From the NCBI GenBank assembly GCA_020632795.1, contig JACKEV010000008.1, positions 62,001 to 126,000 of the forward strand: a stretch of DNA of 64,000 bases, in the 5' to 3' direction. Source of the DNA: Alphaproteobacteria bacterium. Lineage in GTDB: Bacteria; Myxococcota_A; UBA796; CAJQPC01. Position 1 is the first letter of the stretch. Every line of letters starts with the position of its first letter. A program made the position numbers and the translations under genes. The notes beneath the pieces are model-generated. The model did no database searches. It was not told the origin of the DNA and was given only the letters and a program-made list of their open reading frames with translations. Below, piece by piece: positions 19,136-27,460 of this stretch.

Positions 19136-19981
19136 ATGCGCGAACGGCATTGCTCTGCCTGCGGCCCCCGACCGATCGGAGACTGGCGAAACCACCTCGC
19201 CCCGCTGCTCCTGCTGGTCGTCTTCTTCGCCGGGCTTCTGTGGCCCACGACCCCCGCCGCGGTGCAGCCCCCGCGCGAGGCGTTCGTCCGTGATGTCCAT
19301 CCGGCCGAGCTCTGCGCGGCCGAGCCCCGCTGCGTGGCCGTGCCCCTGGACGACGAGACCCTGTGGCTCTCCTACGACCCCGACGCGCTGACCGCCCCGG
19401 TGACCCCGTCGCAGCTCGCTGCCCAGGGCGCCGAGTCGGTGGCGGTGCGGCTGGTGCTCTCGGAGGTCGGGGCGGGCCGCCTGCTGCGCAACGCCCACGG
19501 CCTGGACGAGGCCGTCGCCGTGCTCCAGGTGGTGTTCAACCGGCTGGACCCGGCGGTCGCCGACCCCGACGGGCTGGCCGGCTACCGCCCCTACCCGGGC
19601 TGCGGCGCGGGCGCCGGGTTTGTGGACTGCGCCAACCCCCGGCAGTTCCTGGGCCTGGCGACCCGACGCGCCCTGCGGCCCGCCGAGGCGATCCCCGAGG
19701 CGCTGCTGCTGCCCGCCCTCGACCGCGCCGTGCTGGCCTGGCGCCTGGTCTCGGAGGGGGGCCTCGACGACCCCACCGGCGGCGCCACCCAGTTCGTCCA
19801 CCGCTGCGGCGGTGCGGCCTACGGGCAACCCACCACCCACTGCGACGAGCCCGTCGAGCGCGCCTCCGGGGCCGATCCCTACGGCGGGCCGCTGGTGCTG
19901 CTGGCCCCCGCCGGCCTTCACCCGCGCGGCCACTACCGGCTGCGCCCGAGCGCGTGGGTGGACTACCGCCCCGAGTCGTAG
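19136..19981 (+). CDS. SleB-like cell-wall hydrolase family protein, membrane-anchored or secreted
   Basis: The 281-residue protein has a hydrophobic segment near the N-terminus (HLAPLLLLVVFFAGLLW, about 20-36) that could be an uncleaved anchor. The central part (SVAVRLVLSEVGAG, AVAVLQVVFNRLD, then DDPTGGATQFVH) has the layout of SleB/Hydrolase_2 proteins: an E in the first helix, a V-x-N-R segment and a T-G-G-A-x-x-F segment. In this family these surround a transglycosylase site acting on peptidoglycan. The match is partial and the Cys-containing loops (PGCGAGAGFVDC, HRCGGAAYGQPTTHC) are unusual. CCGGAGA lies upstream of the ATG. It is the first gene rightward after the divergent kinase. Confidence 0.7.
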   Translation: MRERHCSACGPRPIGDWRNHLAPLLLLVVFFAGLLWPTTPAAVQPPREAFVRDVHPAELCAAEPRCVAVPLDDETLWLSYDPDALTAPVTPSQLAAQGAESVAVRLVLSEVGAGRLLRNAHGLDEAVAVLQVVFNRLDPAVADPDGLAGYRPYPGCGAGAGFVDCANPRQFLGLATRRALRPAEAIPEALLLPALDRAVLAWRLVSEGGLDDPTGGATQFVHRCGGAAYGQPTTHCDEPVERASGADPYGGPLVLLAPAGLHPRGHYRLRPSAWVDYRPES

Positions 19982-20025
19982 GAATTCCTGCGAAAACGGC
20001 GCCGCTCATGGTAGAAGAAGGGTCG

Positions 20026-20043
20026 GCGGACAGGAGTGTCCGC
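20026..20043 (+). other. Small hairpin in the leader of the helical-protein gene
   Basis: GCGGACA (20026-20032) and TGTCCGC (20037-20043) pair perfectly with a GGAG tetraloop, 29 bases before the ATG at 20072. There is no T-run, so it is not a typical terminator; it could be an RNA stability element or hide part of the leader. Confidence 0.35.
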
Positions 20044-20071
20044 TCCATCCTTACTGCGTGGGCAGGTGTGC

Positions 20072-21181
20072 ATGGCCGCGAAGGACTTCCCCGGTAACAA
20101 ACACGTCCCCGCCCAGGGAAACGGCGGCGGGGGCGCAGCCTCCAGCCCCGCGGCCGCCGCCGCGCCCTCGGAGAGCCCGCTGGGTGGCGCGCTGAGCAGC
20201 GCGATGGGCAACGCGGCCAGCGCCATCGGCGACGCCGCGCAGAACGCCGTCAACAGCATGCAGCAGGCCGCCTCCAACATCGCCGACCGGGTGGGCGAGG
20301 CCGTCAGCAACTTCCAGAGCACCGTGCAGAGCGCCGTCAGCAACGTCGGCAGCTCCCTGCAGAACGCGATGTCCGGGCTGGGCGACACCATGTCGAACCT
20401 GGGCAGCAACCTCTCCCAGAACCTCCAGGACGGCTTCGGCAACATCAGCGACAGCCTGTCGAACTTCTCGGCCTCCAGCCTGGAGGACTTCCAGAACAGC
20501 GTCAACAACGTCATCAGCTCGGTGCGGGAGACGATCTCCAACGTGCAGGGCACCCTCACCACGGCGGTGACCGACGCGACCAACCAGATCTCCTCGGCCG
20601 TCCAGGAGATCACCGCCGAGCTGCGCAGCGCCGCCGACGCGATCATGACCGAGCTGAACAACACCGTCAGCGACATCAGCGCGGAGATCACCAACGCGGC
20701 GACCCAGATCACCTCCGAGATGTCGACCGCGCTGAACACGGCCACCACCGAGCTTCAGGGGGCCCTGGCCGAGACCGCCGGGCAGCTCGCCAACGAGGTC
20801 GGGCTGGGTGACTTCGCGGGCGACCTCAGCGGCGCGGCCAGCGACGCGCTCGGCGACCTGCGCGAGCAGGGCATGGGCGAGCTGAACGAGGCCGTCGGCG
20901 ACGGCATGAGCGAGCTGAACGGCGCGCTGGGCGAGGCCACGGGCGCCACCAGCGAGGCCCTCGGCCAGGCCACCGAGGCCGTCAACGACATCTCCAACGA
21001 GATGAACGAGGCGGTGGGCGGCGCGATGAACGACGTGCAGGGCGCTGCCAACGACGCGGTGAATGACGTCGCCAACGAGGCCGACGGCGCGCTGGGCAGC
21101 GTGCAGGACGCGGTCAACGGCGGCGTGGAGACCCTCCGCACCATCGGCGGCTTCGCCAGCCGGATGTTCGGCGCGGCCTGA
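20072..21181 (+). CDS. Low-complexity amphipathic helical protein (LEA/apolipoprotein-like)
   Basis: The 369-residue product has a Gly/Ala/Pro-rich head (about 1-35) and then about 320 residues that read as continuous amphipathic helix: repeated units with A, S, N, T, D, E and Q around regularly spaced L, I, V, such as ALSSAMGNAASAIGDAAQNA, NVGSSLQNAMSGLGDTMSNL and EATGATSEALGQATEAVNDI. A slightly variable 11-residue-like period recalls LEA and apolipoprotein helices, or rod domains of chemoreceptors. There is no signal peptide or membrane segment. Such proteins can coat lipid droplets, protect proteins or form filaments; I cannot choose. The ATG at 20072 has GGCAGG just upstream. Confidence 0.8.
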   Translation: MAAKDFPGNKHVPAQGNGGGGAASSPAAAAAPSESPLGGALSSAMGNAASAIGDAAQNAVNSMQQAASNIADRVGEAVSNFQSTVQSAVSNVGSSLQNAMSGLGDTMSNLGSNLSQNLQDGFGNISDSLSNFSASSLEDFQNSVNNVISSVRETISNVQGTLTTAVTDATNQISSAVQEITAELRSAADAIMTELNNTVSDISAEITNAATQITSEMSTALNTATTELQGALAETAGQLANEVGLGDFAGDLSGAASDALGDLREQGMGELNEAVGDGMSELNGALGEATGATSEALGQATEAVNDISNEMNEAVGGAMNDVQGAANDAVNDVANEADGALGSVQDAVNGGVETLRTIGGFASRMFGAA

Positions 21182-21187
21182 CCCGGA

Positions 21188-22036
21188 CTACTCCACCCGC
21201 TCCCGCACCAGCGTCACGGTGCGCTCCCCGCCGTCTGTGTTGAGGACGACGATCTCCACCTCGCTGCCCACCGCGCCGGTGCCCAGGCGGACGAACTCGT
21301 CCACGTCGATGTCTGTGGTGGATACGCCGTCGACCTCCACGATCACCTCCCCGGCCTGCAGGCCCGCGGCCTCGGCGGGCGTGCCCTCCTGGACCCGCAT
21401 GACCAGGATGCCCTGGTCATGCTCCCCGATGGAGATGCCCATGCCCCCGATGGGCTCATCCGGCACGATGAAGTCCACCCGCACAGTGCCCTCCTGGGGC
21501 AGCGTGATGGCGACCGGGTCCTCCCGCCGGGAGAACGCGCCGTCCTGCCGGAGCACGTACAGCTCGCAGCGCGCGCTCTCGTCCGAGCCGTCGCTCATGC
21601 CGAGCGGGATCATGGCCCTGCCGGCGTAGCGCCCGTCGCGGTCTGTGTAGATCGGCGCCACGCTGGCGCCGTCGGTCACGCCGACGAGGCAGCTCACGCC
21701 GGTGATGAGGGCGTCCTCCACCGGGCGGCCGTCCGGTGTGCGGACCACCCCTTCGATGGCTGCGGTGAGGCTCATCTCCTCCAGGGTCGCTGGCGGCATG
21801 GGCGCGAACGGCAGAGGATCTTCAAGGGGAGGCGCGCTGGGGGCAGGGGAGGGGCGGGGTGCCTGCGCCGGGGCGGCCGTGTCCACCGGCGGCGGGGGCG
21901 CGGGGAGGACGGCGCGGGTCGCCACCGCCGGGGCCTCCGGCGCCTCAGGGCGCTCCGGCCACATCACCGCACCCAGCAGCCAGGCGAGCAGCGCGCCGAG
22001 CGCGGCGGCGACCATCCACCCGTACTCTCGGCGCAT
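21188..22036 (-). CDS. Membrane-anchored PDZ-domain protein
   Basis: A 282-residue protein with an N-terminal transmembrane anchor (WMVAAALGALLAWLLGAVMW, about 7-26), a Pro/Ala-rich periplasmic spacer (about 28-80), a carboxypeptidase-regulatory-like beta domain (IEGVVRTPDGRPVEDALI onward, about 93-190) and a C-terminal PDZ domain (about 195-280) with GMGISIGE and AAGLQAGEVIVEVDG. No protease domain is present, so it may bind or present other proteins outside the membrane. GGAGGG lies before the ATG. It is convergent with the helical-protein gene (6-base gap) and is 22 bases downstream of the carboxylase gene, possibly the last gene of that operon. Confidence 0.88.
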   Translation of the reverse strand: MRREYGWMVAAALGALLAWLLGAVMWPERPEAPEAPAVATRAVLPAPPPPVDTAAPAQAPRPSPAPSAPPLEDPLPFAPMPPATLEEMSLTAAIEGVVRTPDGRPVEDALITGVSCLVGVTDGASVAPIYTDRDGRYAGRAMIPLGMSDGSDESARCELYVLRQDGAFSRREDPVAITLPQEGTVRVDFIVPDEPIGGMGISIGEHDQGILVMRVQEGTPAEAAGLQAGEVIVEVDGVSTTDIDVDEFVRLGTGAVGSEVEIVVLNTDGGERTVTLVRERVE

Positions 22037-22058
22037 CGACCCTCCAGGCTGGAGGGCC

Positions 22059-23969
22059 CTACTCTACCACCGGCTCCAGCTCGATGAGCACCGCGCCCGT
22101 GTCGACCTGCTCGCCGACCTGGGCGCGCACCGCCGCGACCACCCCATCCCGGGGCGCGCGCAGGGTCTGCTCCATCTTCATCGCCTCCAGCACGATCAGC
22201 GCCTGGCCCTTCGTGATGGTGTCTTTGGGGGCCACCTCCACCCGCAGGACCTTGCCGGGCATGGGGGCCACGCAGCCGCCGGTGGCGTCGGCCCGCCGGG
22301 TGTCGGGGAAGCGGGGGTCCCGATTCAACACGAACTGGCCGTCGGGGGTGTGGACCCACCAGCCCTCTGCCGTGGCCACCACCCGCGCCGTCCGGAGGTG
22401 ACTGTCCACCCCGACGCGCAGGGCGCCACCCCCCAGGGGCTCCACCTCAAGGAGCACAGAGACGTCGCCGTCGGAGACGCGCCAGCCCGCGCCCTCTGTG
22501 CGCCAGCGAAGCGGCTCACCGTCCACAGACAGCTCGGCGTCGCGGAAGCGGCTGCTGCGCCACCCCGGCGGCACCCCGGGGACGCGCGGGGCCATCTGTG
22601 TCAGCTCATGGGCCAGGGCGCACAGTCGGGCAAAGGGCCGCCCTGTGTCGGACGGCGGGGGCAGCGCCACCTGGCTGAGCCACGCCGTGGTGGCCTCACC
22701 CCGCACGAACTCCGGGTGCTCCAGGATGGCCATGAGCTGGCGGCGGTTCGTGGTGAGACCCAGCACGGAGAGGTCGCGCAGCGCTCGCAAGAGCCGGCGC
22801 CGGGCCTGCTCTCGATCCGCGCCCCGGGCGATCACCTTGGCGATCATCGGATCGTAGTGGATGGAGACCGCGTCCCCGGCCTCGACGGCCCGGTCCACGG
22901 TGACGTCCAGTTGGACCGGCGCGAAGAAATCCAGCACGGTCCCGGACTGAGGCAGGTAGCCCTGGTCCGCGTCCTCGGCGTACAGACGGGCCTCGATGGC
23001 GGCGCCCCGCATCCGGCCGACGTCGGGCAGCGCGGCGCCCTCGGCGACCTCCAACTGCATCCGGACGAGGTCCACGCCGAACACCCGCTCGGTGACCCGG
23101 TGCTCCACCTGCAGGCGGGTGTTCATCTCCAGGAAGTAGAACACCCCGGTCTGATCATCCAGCAGGAACTCCACCGTGCCCGCGCCCACGTAGCCGACCG
23201 TCTGCGCGGCGCGCACCGCGGCCTCCCCCAGGCGCGCGCGGAGCACCTCGTCGACCGCCGGGGAGGGGGACTCCTCGATGACCTTCTGGTGGCGACGCTG
23301 CACGGAGCACTCCCGCTCCCCGAGGTGGATGACCGTGCCGTGTGTGTCGCCGAAGACCTGCACCTCGACGTGGCGCGCCCGCTCCACGTAGCGCTCCAGG
23401 AAGACGCGATCGCTGCCGAAGGCCGCGCCCGCCTCCCGCCGGGCCGAGGCCAGGGCCTCCTCCAATTCGGACGCCTCGCGCACCAGGCGCATGCCGCGCC
23501 CGCCGCCCCCGGCGTCGGCCTTGACCAGCAGGGGGAAGCCCACCCGCTCGAACTGTGTGGGGTCGTGGGTGCCCGGGACCACGGGGACCCCGGCGTCCTG
23601 CATCAGGGCGCGGGCCTGCACCTTCTGGCCCATCGCCTCGATGGCCGAGGGCGGCGGCCCCACCCAGGTGAGCCCCGCGTCGATCACGGCCTGGGCGAAG
23701 GCCGCGTTCTCGGAGAGGAAGCCGTAGCCGGGGTGCACCGCGTCCGCGCCGCTGCGGCGGGCGGCTGCCAGGATGGCCTCTGTGTTGAGATAGCTCTCGG
23801 AGGGGGGCGCGGCGCCGACCCGGACGGCCTCGTCGCAGGCGCGGACGTGCAGCGCCCCCCGGTCGGCGTCCGAGTACACCGCGACCGTGTCGATGTCCAT
23901 CCGTCGGCAGGTCTGTGCGACCCGGACGGCGATCTCACCACGGTTGGCGATCAGCAGCTTGCGGATCAT
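22059..23969 (-). CDS. Acyl-CoA carboxylase alpha subunit (biotin carboxylase plus biotin carrier)
   Basis: The 636-residue subunit carboxylates its own biotin using ATP and bicarbonate. The biotin carboxylase part (1-450) starts with KLLIANRGEIAVRVAQT, has the ATP-grasp Gly-loop DAGGGGRGM (about 149-157), HLGERECSVQRRHQK and EMNTRLQVEH. The C-terminal carrier domain (about 560-636) has APMPGKV and the biotinylated Lys in EAMKM (about 596). Length and arrangement match methylcrotonyl-CoA, geranyl-CoA and propionyl-CoA carboxylase alpha chains. With the beta subunit encoded nine bases downstream... that is, upstream on this strand at 23979, it forms one enzyme. GAGGGC lies before the ATG. The substrate cannot be fixed by sequence alone. 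Confidence 0.94.
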   Translation of the reverse strand: MIRKLLIANRGEIAVRVAQTCRRMDIDTVAVYSDADRGALHVRACDEAVRVGAAPPSESYLNTEAILAAARRSGADAVHPGYGFLSENAAFAQAVIDAGLTWVGPPPSAIEAMGQKVQARALMQDAGVPVVPGTHDPTQFERVGFPLLVKADAGGGGRGMRLVREASELEEALASARREAGAAFGSDRVFLERYVERARHVEVQVFGDTHGTVIHLGERECSVQRRHQKVIEESPSPAVDEVLRARLGEAAVRAAQTVGYVGAGTVEFLLDDQTGVFYFLEMNTRLQVEHRVTERVFGVDLVRMQLEVAEGAALPDVGRMRGAAIEARLYAEDADQGYLPQSGTVLDFFAPVQLDVTVDRAVEAGDAVSIHYDPMIAKVIARGADREQARRRLLRALRDLSVLGLTTNRRQLMAILEHPEFVRGEATTAWLSQVALPPPSDTGRPFARLCALAHELTQMAPRVPGVPPGWRSSRFRDAELSVDGEPLRWRTEGAGWRVSDGDVSVLLEVEPLGGGALRVGVDSHLRTARVVATAEGWWVHTPDGQFVLNRDPRFPDTRRADATGGCVAPMPGKVLRVEVAPKDTITKGQALIVLEAMKMEQTLRAPRDGVVAAVRAQVGEQVDTGAVLIELEPVVE

Positions 23970-23978
23970 GGTCTGCCC

Positions 23979-25577
23979 TCAGTGCCGGTAGACGCCCCAG
24001 GACGTGGTGCCCTGGACCGTGTTGGTGTGACAGGCCGACAGCGTGATGCCCAGCACCGCGCGGGTGTCGCGGGGGTCGATGATGCCGTCGTCCCACAGCC
24101 GGGCGGTGGCGAAGTACGCGCTGGACTCCTTGTCGATCTGCTGGGTGATCATCTGCTTCATGAAGGCGAGCTGCTCTTCGTTCACCGGCTTGCCCTTGCG
24201 GGCGGCGGACTGCCGCTTGATGATGTCGAGCACCCCGGCGAGCTGCTCGCCGCCCATCACGGCGATCTTGTGGTTGGGCCAGCTGAACAGGAACCGTGGC
24301 TGATAGGCCCGCCCCATCATGGCGTAGTTGCCCGCGCCGAAGCTCGCCCCCATCATGATCGTGATGGCCGGGACCGTGGAGTTGGACACCGCGTTGATCA
24401 TCTTCGCGCCGTGCTTGATGATGCCGCCCTCCTCGTACTCCCGGCCCACCATGAAGCCCGTGATGTTCTGGAGGAAGAGGAGCGGGATGTCCTGCTGGTT
24501 GCACAGCGCGATGAACTGGGCGCCCTTGTTGGCCGACTCGCTGAACAGGATGCCGTTGTTGGCCAGGATCCCCACGCGGTAGCCGCAGACGTCCGCCCAG
24601 CCGCAGACCAGGGTGGCGCCGTAGCCCGGCTTGAACTCCAGGAAGCGGGAGCCGTCCACGATCCGGGCGATCACCTCGCGGGCGTCGAACGGCACCCGGG
24701 TGTCGGGGGACACCACGCCCAGCAGCTCGTCGGGGTCGTACAGAGGCGGGTCGCCGGGGCCGTTGGGGGGCGGCCCCGCCTTGCGCCAGCGCAGCGCGCC
24801 GATCAGCTCGCGCCCCAGGCGGATGGCGTCCAGCTCGTCCTCGGCCAGGAAGTCGCTGACCCCGCTGACCCGACTGTGCATGGTCGCGCCGCCCAGGGAC
24901 TCCTCGTCGACCTCTTCTCCGGTGGCCATCTTCACCAGCGGCGGCCCGGCCAGGAACACCTGCGCCTGATCCTTCACGAACACCGTGTAGTCGGACATGC
25001 CCGGGATGTAGGCCCCGCCGGCGGTGGAGCTGCCGAACACGAGGCACACGGTGGGGGTGCGGTCCTTGCTGCGCCGCGTGATGTCCCGGAAGCCCTCGCC
25101 CCCGGGGATGAAGATCCTCGACTGGTTGGGGAGGTCGGCCCCGGCGGACTCGATCAGCGAGACCCCCGGCAGGCGGTTCTCGGCGGCGATCTCGGCCAGC
25201 CGGCGGGTCTTCTTCACCCCGATCTCGTTGATGGCCCCGCCCTGCACGGTCGACTCGTTGGCCAGGATGAGGCACTCCACGCCGCTGACCACGCCCACCC
25301 CGCCGATGAGTCCGGCGCCGTGGGCGATGAGGTCGACGTCCCGGCCCGCCAGGGGGCACAGCTCCAGGAAGTAGCCGTCGGGGTCGAGCAGCATCTCGAT
25401 GCGCTCCCGGGGGAGCAGCCTGCCCCGGTCCAGGTGGCGCTGGTTGTACTTGGGGCCGCCGCCCTGGCGGGACTTCGCCAGCTCGTCCTGGAGCACGGCC
25501 ACCGCGGCGAGGTTCTGCGCGTGGTTCTCGATGAAGACCGGGTCCCGGCGGTCGACGGCGGTGGGCAGCGGGCGCAT
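23979..25577 (-). CDS. Acyl-CoA carboxylase beta subunit (carboxyltransferase), methylcrotonyl/geranyl-CoA carboxylase-like
   Basis: The 532-residue carboxyltransferase moves CO2 from biotin to an acyl-CoA. Features include GAGLIGGVGVVSGVECLILAN, the oxyanion-hole segments FGSSTAGGAYIPGMSDYTVF and MGASFGAGNYAMMGRAYQPR, and SWPNHKIAVMGGEQLAGVL, which are typical of the methylcrotonyl-CoA carboxylase beta group. Its start overlaps the stop of the BKACE-type gene by one base (TGATG), showing translational coupling. The operon order is BKACE, carboxyltransferase, biotin subunit. The product of the carboxylase and a BKACE enzyme together suggest breakdown of a branched or beta-keto acid; this pathway is inference. 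Confidence 0.94.
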   Translation of the reverse strand: MRPLPTAVDRRDPVFIENHAQNLAAVAVLQDELAKSRQGGGPKYNQRHLDRGRLLPRERIEMLLDPDGYFLELCPLAGRDVDLIAHGAGLIGGVGVVSGVECLILANESTVQGGAINEIGVKKTRRLAEIAAENRLPGVSLIESAGADLPNQSRIFIPGGEGFRDITRRSKDRTPTVCLVFGSSTAGGAYIPGMSDYTVFVKDQAQVFLAGPPLVKMATGEEVDEESLGGATMHSRVSGVSDFLAEDELDAIRLGRELIGALRWRKAGPPPNGPGDPPLYDPDELLGVVSPDTRVPFDAREVIARIVDGSRFLEFKPGYGATLVCGWADVCGYRVGILANNGILFSESANKGAQFIALCNQQDIPLLFLQNITGFMVGREYEEGGIIKHGAKMINAVSNSTVPAITIMMGASFGAGNYAMMGRAYQPRFLFSWPNHKIAVMGGEQLAGVLDIIKRQSAARKGKPVNEEQLAFMKQMITQQIDKESSAYFATARLWDDGIIDPRDTRAVLGITLSACHTNTVQGTTSWGVYRH

Positions 25578-26446
25578 CAGGCGATCCCCAGCAGGGCGCG
25601 AGTCTCGGCGGGGGAGGCGATCTCGCGGCCCACCTCCCGGGCCAGGGCCACCAGGGCCTCGATGAGGGGGCCGTTGCCGGACGTCCTGGACCCGTCGGGC
25701 AGGTAGAAGGTGTCCTCGACCCCGGAGCGCAGGTGGCCGCCCAGCTCGGCGGCGGCGCGGTGTACGTCCCAGACCTCGGCCCGCCCGATGACGATGGCCT
25801 GCCAGTGGGCCTCGCGCGGCAGCTCCTCGATGAGCAGCGGCAGCCAGCGCGCCTTGGCCGGCATGCCCGAGGCCACGCCCATCACCAGGGAGACGTGGGG
25901 GTCCTCAGGGAGCAGCCCCGCCTGGCGGAGGAGGTCCACGCTGCGCACGATCCCGGTGTCGAAGCACTCGCACTCCGGGATGACCCCCACCTCGTTCATC
26001 ACGTCCAGGAAGCCCTGGATCTTGGAGACCGGGTTGTCGAACAGCATCGGGGGCCAGGCCCACTGCCCGCTGCGGCGCACCTTGAGGTAGTTGAGGCTGC
26101 CGGCGTTGAGCGCGGCCATCTCGGGGCGGCTGCGGCGCAGGCAGGCCACCGGGCCCGAGATGTCCGGGCCCACCACCCCGGTGGAGAAGTTCAGCACCAC
26201 CCCGGGGCAGGCGTCGCGGATGGCCTGGGCGATGGCGTCGACGATATCGGGGTCCCAGGTGGGCAGGTGCCCCAGGCCCTCATCCTGCTGGCGGAAGTGG
26301 CAGTGCATCACGCTGGCCCCGGCGTCGAAGGCCTGCTTTGCCGAGGCCGCCATCTGCGCGGGGGTGACCGGGACGGGGTGCTGGGCGGGGTTGGTCAGCA
26401 CGCCGGTGAGCGCGCAGGTGACGATGGCCTTGCCGTCGACAGACAT
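25577..26446 (-). CDS. BKACE-family beta-keto acid cleavage enzyme (DUF849)
   Basis: BKACE enzymes condense a beta-keto acid with acetyl-CoA and split it into acetoacetate and a new CoA ester; the founding member is the 3-keto-5-aminohexanoate cleavage enzyme of lysine fermentation. This 289-residue protein starts with AIVTCALTGVLTNPAQHP, has the zinc ligands in VMHCHFR (about 46-52), NFSTGVVG, and the third ligand in SGVEDTFYL (near 245). HCHFR instead of the more frequent HxHxR-D marks a specific subgroup. It is the first gene of a three-gene leftward operon 46 bases downstream of tetR, with a palindromic operator in between. Confidence 0.9.
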   Translation of the reverse strand: MSVDGKAIVTCALTGVLTNPAQHPVPVTPAQMAASAKQAFDAGASVMHCHFRQQDEGLGHLPTWDPDIVDAIAQAIRDACPGVVLNFSTGVVGPDISGPVACLRRSRPEMAALNAGSLNYLKVRRSGQWAWPPMLFDNPVSKIQGFLDVMNEVGVIPECECFDTGIVRSVDLLRQAGLLPEDPHVSLVMGVASGMPAKARWLPLLIEELPREAHWQAIVIGRAEVWDVHRAAAELGGHLRSGVEDTFYLPDGSRTSGNGPLIEALVALAREVGREIASPAETRALLGIA

Positions 26447-26480
26447 CTTTGGAAGCTCCAGGATCGGGGGCTCAGCGCAT

Positions 26481-26497
26481 TGTAGTCAGCGACTACA
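26481..26497 (-). promoter_or_regulatory. Palindromic TetR-type operator before the BKACE/carboxylase operon
   Basis: TGTAGTC (26481-26487), AGC, GACTACA (26491-26497) form a perfect inverted repeat with 7-base arms, of the length typical for TetR-family operators. It overlaps the stop codon of the tetR gene and ends 35 bases before the BKACE start. On the minus strand the right-hand half contains TACAAT, a good -10 sequence, so bound repressor would block a promoter there. Confidence 0.7.
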
Positions 26498-27116
26498 TCT
26501 TCTGCACGGGGCGGTCGGGGCTGTGGGCCTCGCGGAGCAGGGAGCCGAACTGGTCGGCCAGGACCCGGGCGATCGCGCGGGCGCGCTCGGCGGGGGGACG
26601 CTGGTCCAGGCCCGTGCCTCGGGCCACCAGGGGCTCGAACAAAAGCCAGCCGAGCACGGCGGCCTCGCCCACCGCGACCACCGCCGCGACGTCCGCGTCC
26701 TCGCCGGACGCCCCGAGGCGGGCGCGCACGAGGGGCATCATGCCCGCCCGGGGCAGGCCCTCGGCGCTGCGCTCGGTCAGCATGACGTGGGCCATCACGT
26801 CGACGATCCAGCGCTCCCGCTGGAGGACCTCCAGGCCCTGGACGAGGGCGTCCTCCAGGTCGTCGTCCAGCCGGGCGTCGATGGCCGCGCCGGTCTGCCG
26901 GTACACCCGGCGCAGCACGGCGCGCACCAGGCCGGTCTTGCCGCCGAACAGGCGGTGGACCAGACCGTGGTTGACGCCCGCGGCGGCGGCGATCTCGCGC
27001 ACGCTGACCTCGGCGGGGGGGCGCTCCCGCAGCAGGTCGGCGGCGGCCTCGATCAGGCGGGCTCGGGACTCGTCGGCGCTCAGGCGGCGGGTGCTTGTAG
27101 GATGGAGCTCTGTCAC
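26493..27116 (-). CDS. TetR-family transcriptional regulator
   Basis: The 207-residue protein has the N-terminal helix-turn-helix of the family: SRARLIEAAADLLRE, VSVREIAAAAGVNHGLVHRLF, then GGKTGLVRAVLRRVYR (about 18-70). A variable helical ligand-binding domain follows. A GTG start at 27116 with GGGGGG directly before it fits the normal distance to the DNA-binding domain; a longer frame upstream would overlap the divergent gene. Its position immediately upstream of the BKACE/carboxylase operon and the palindrome at its own stop codon suggest that it represses that operon; the effector is probably the acyl-CoA or keto acid degraded. Confidence 0.93.
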   Translation of the reverse strand: MTELHPTSTRRLSADESRARLIEAAADLLRERPPAEVSVREIAAAAGVNHGLVHRLFGGKTGLVRAVLRRVYRQTGAAIDARLDDDLEDALVQGLEVLQRERWIVDVMAHVMLTERSAEGLPRAGMMPLVRARLGASGEDADVAAVVAVGEAAVLGWLLFEPLVARGTGLDQRPPAERARAIARVLADQFGSLLREAHSPDRPVQKM

Positions 27117-27173
27117 CCCCCCAGCGTAGCAGGCCCCGTGATAACAGGCCCTCTTCGCAACGGAGTCCCCTTG

Positions 27174-27452
27174 ATGGCCGACGCAACGCCCCCGGGCCTC
27201 GACGCGCTGATGGAGTTCCCGGCGGACTTCACCTTCCGCGTCATCGCCGCCCACAGCGAGACCCTGATCCAGGACGCCGAGGGCCACGTCCAGCGCGCGC
27301 TGTCCCGCGACGTCGTCGCGGTCTCCCACGCCGCGTCCCGGGGTGGCAAGTGGACCTCGGTGCGCATCACCGCCCGGGTGGAGTCCATCGAGGAGGTCTA
27401 CGCCGCCTACGAGGCCCTGCGCGCCCTCCCCCGCATCAAGCTCCTGCTGTGA
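27174..27452 (+). CDS. DUF493/YbeD-family protein
   Basis: This 92-residue protein belongs to the DUF493 (YbeD) family of small ferredoxin-fold proteins: LMEFPADFTFRVIAAH near the N-terminus, SSRGGKWTSVRITARV-like strand (here SRGGKWTSVRITARVES) and VYAAYEALRALPRIKLLL at the end. E. coli YbeD is 87 residues and lies next to lipB; the molecular role is not established, though an ACT-like regulatory function has been suggested. GGAG lies eight bases before the ATG. It is divergent from tetR (57-base gap) and followed by a gene of unknown function. Confidence 0.9.
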   Translation: MADATPPGLDALMEFPADFTFRVIAAHSETLIQDAEGHVQRALSRDVVAVSHAASRGGKWTSVRITARVESIEEVYAAYEALRALPRIKLLL

Positions 27453-27460
27453 AGGACCCC

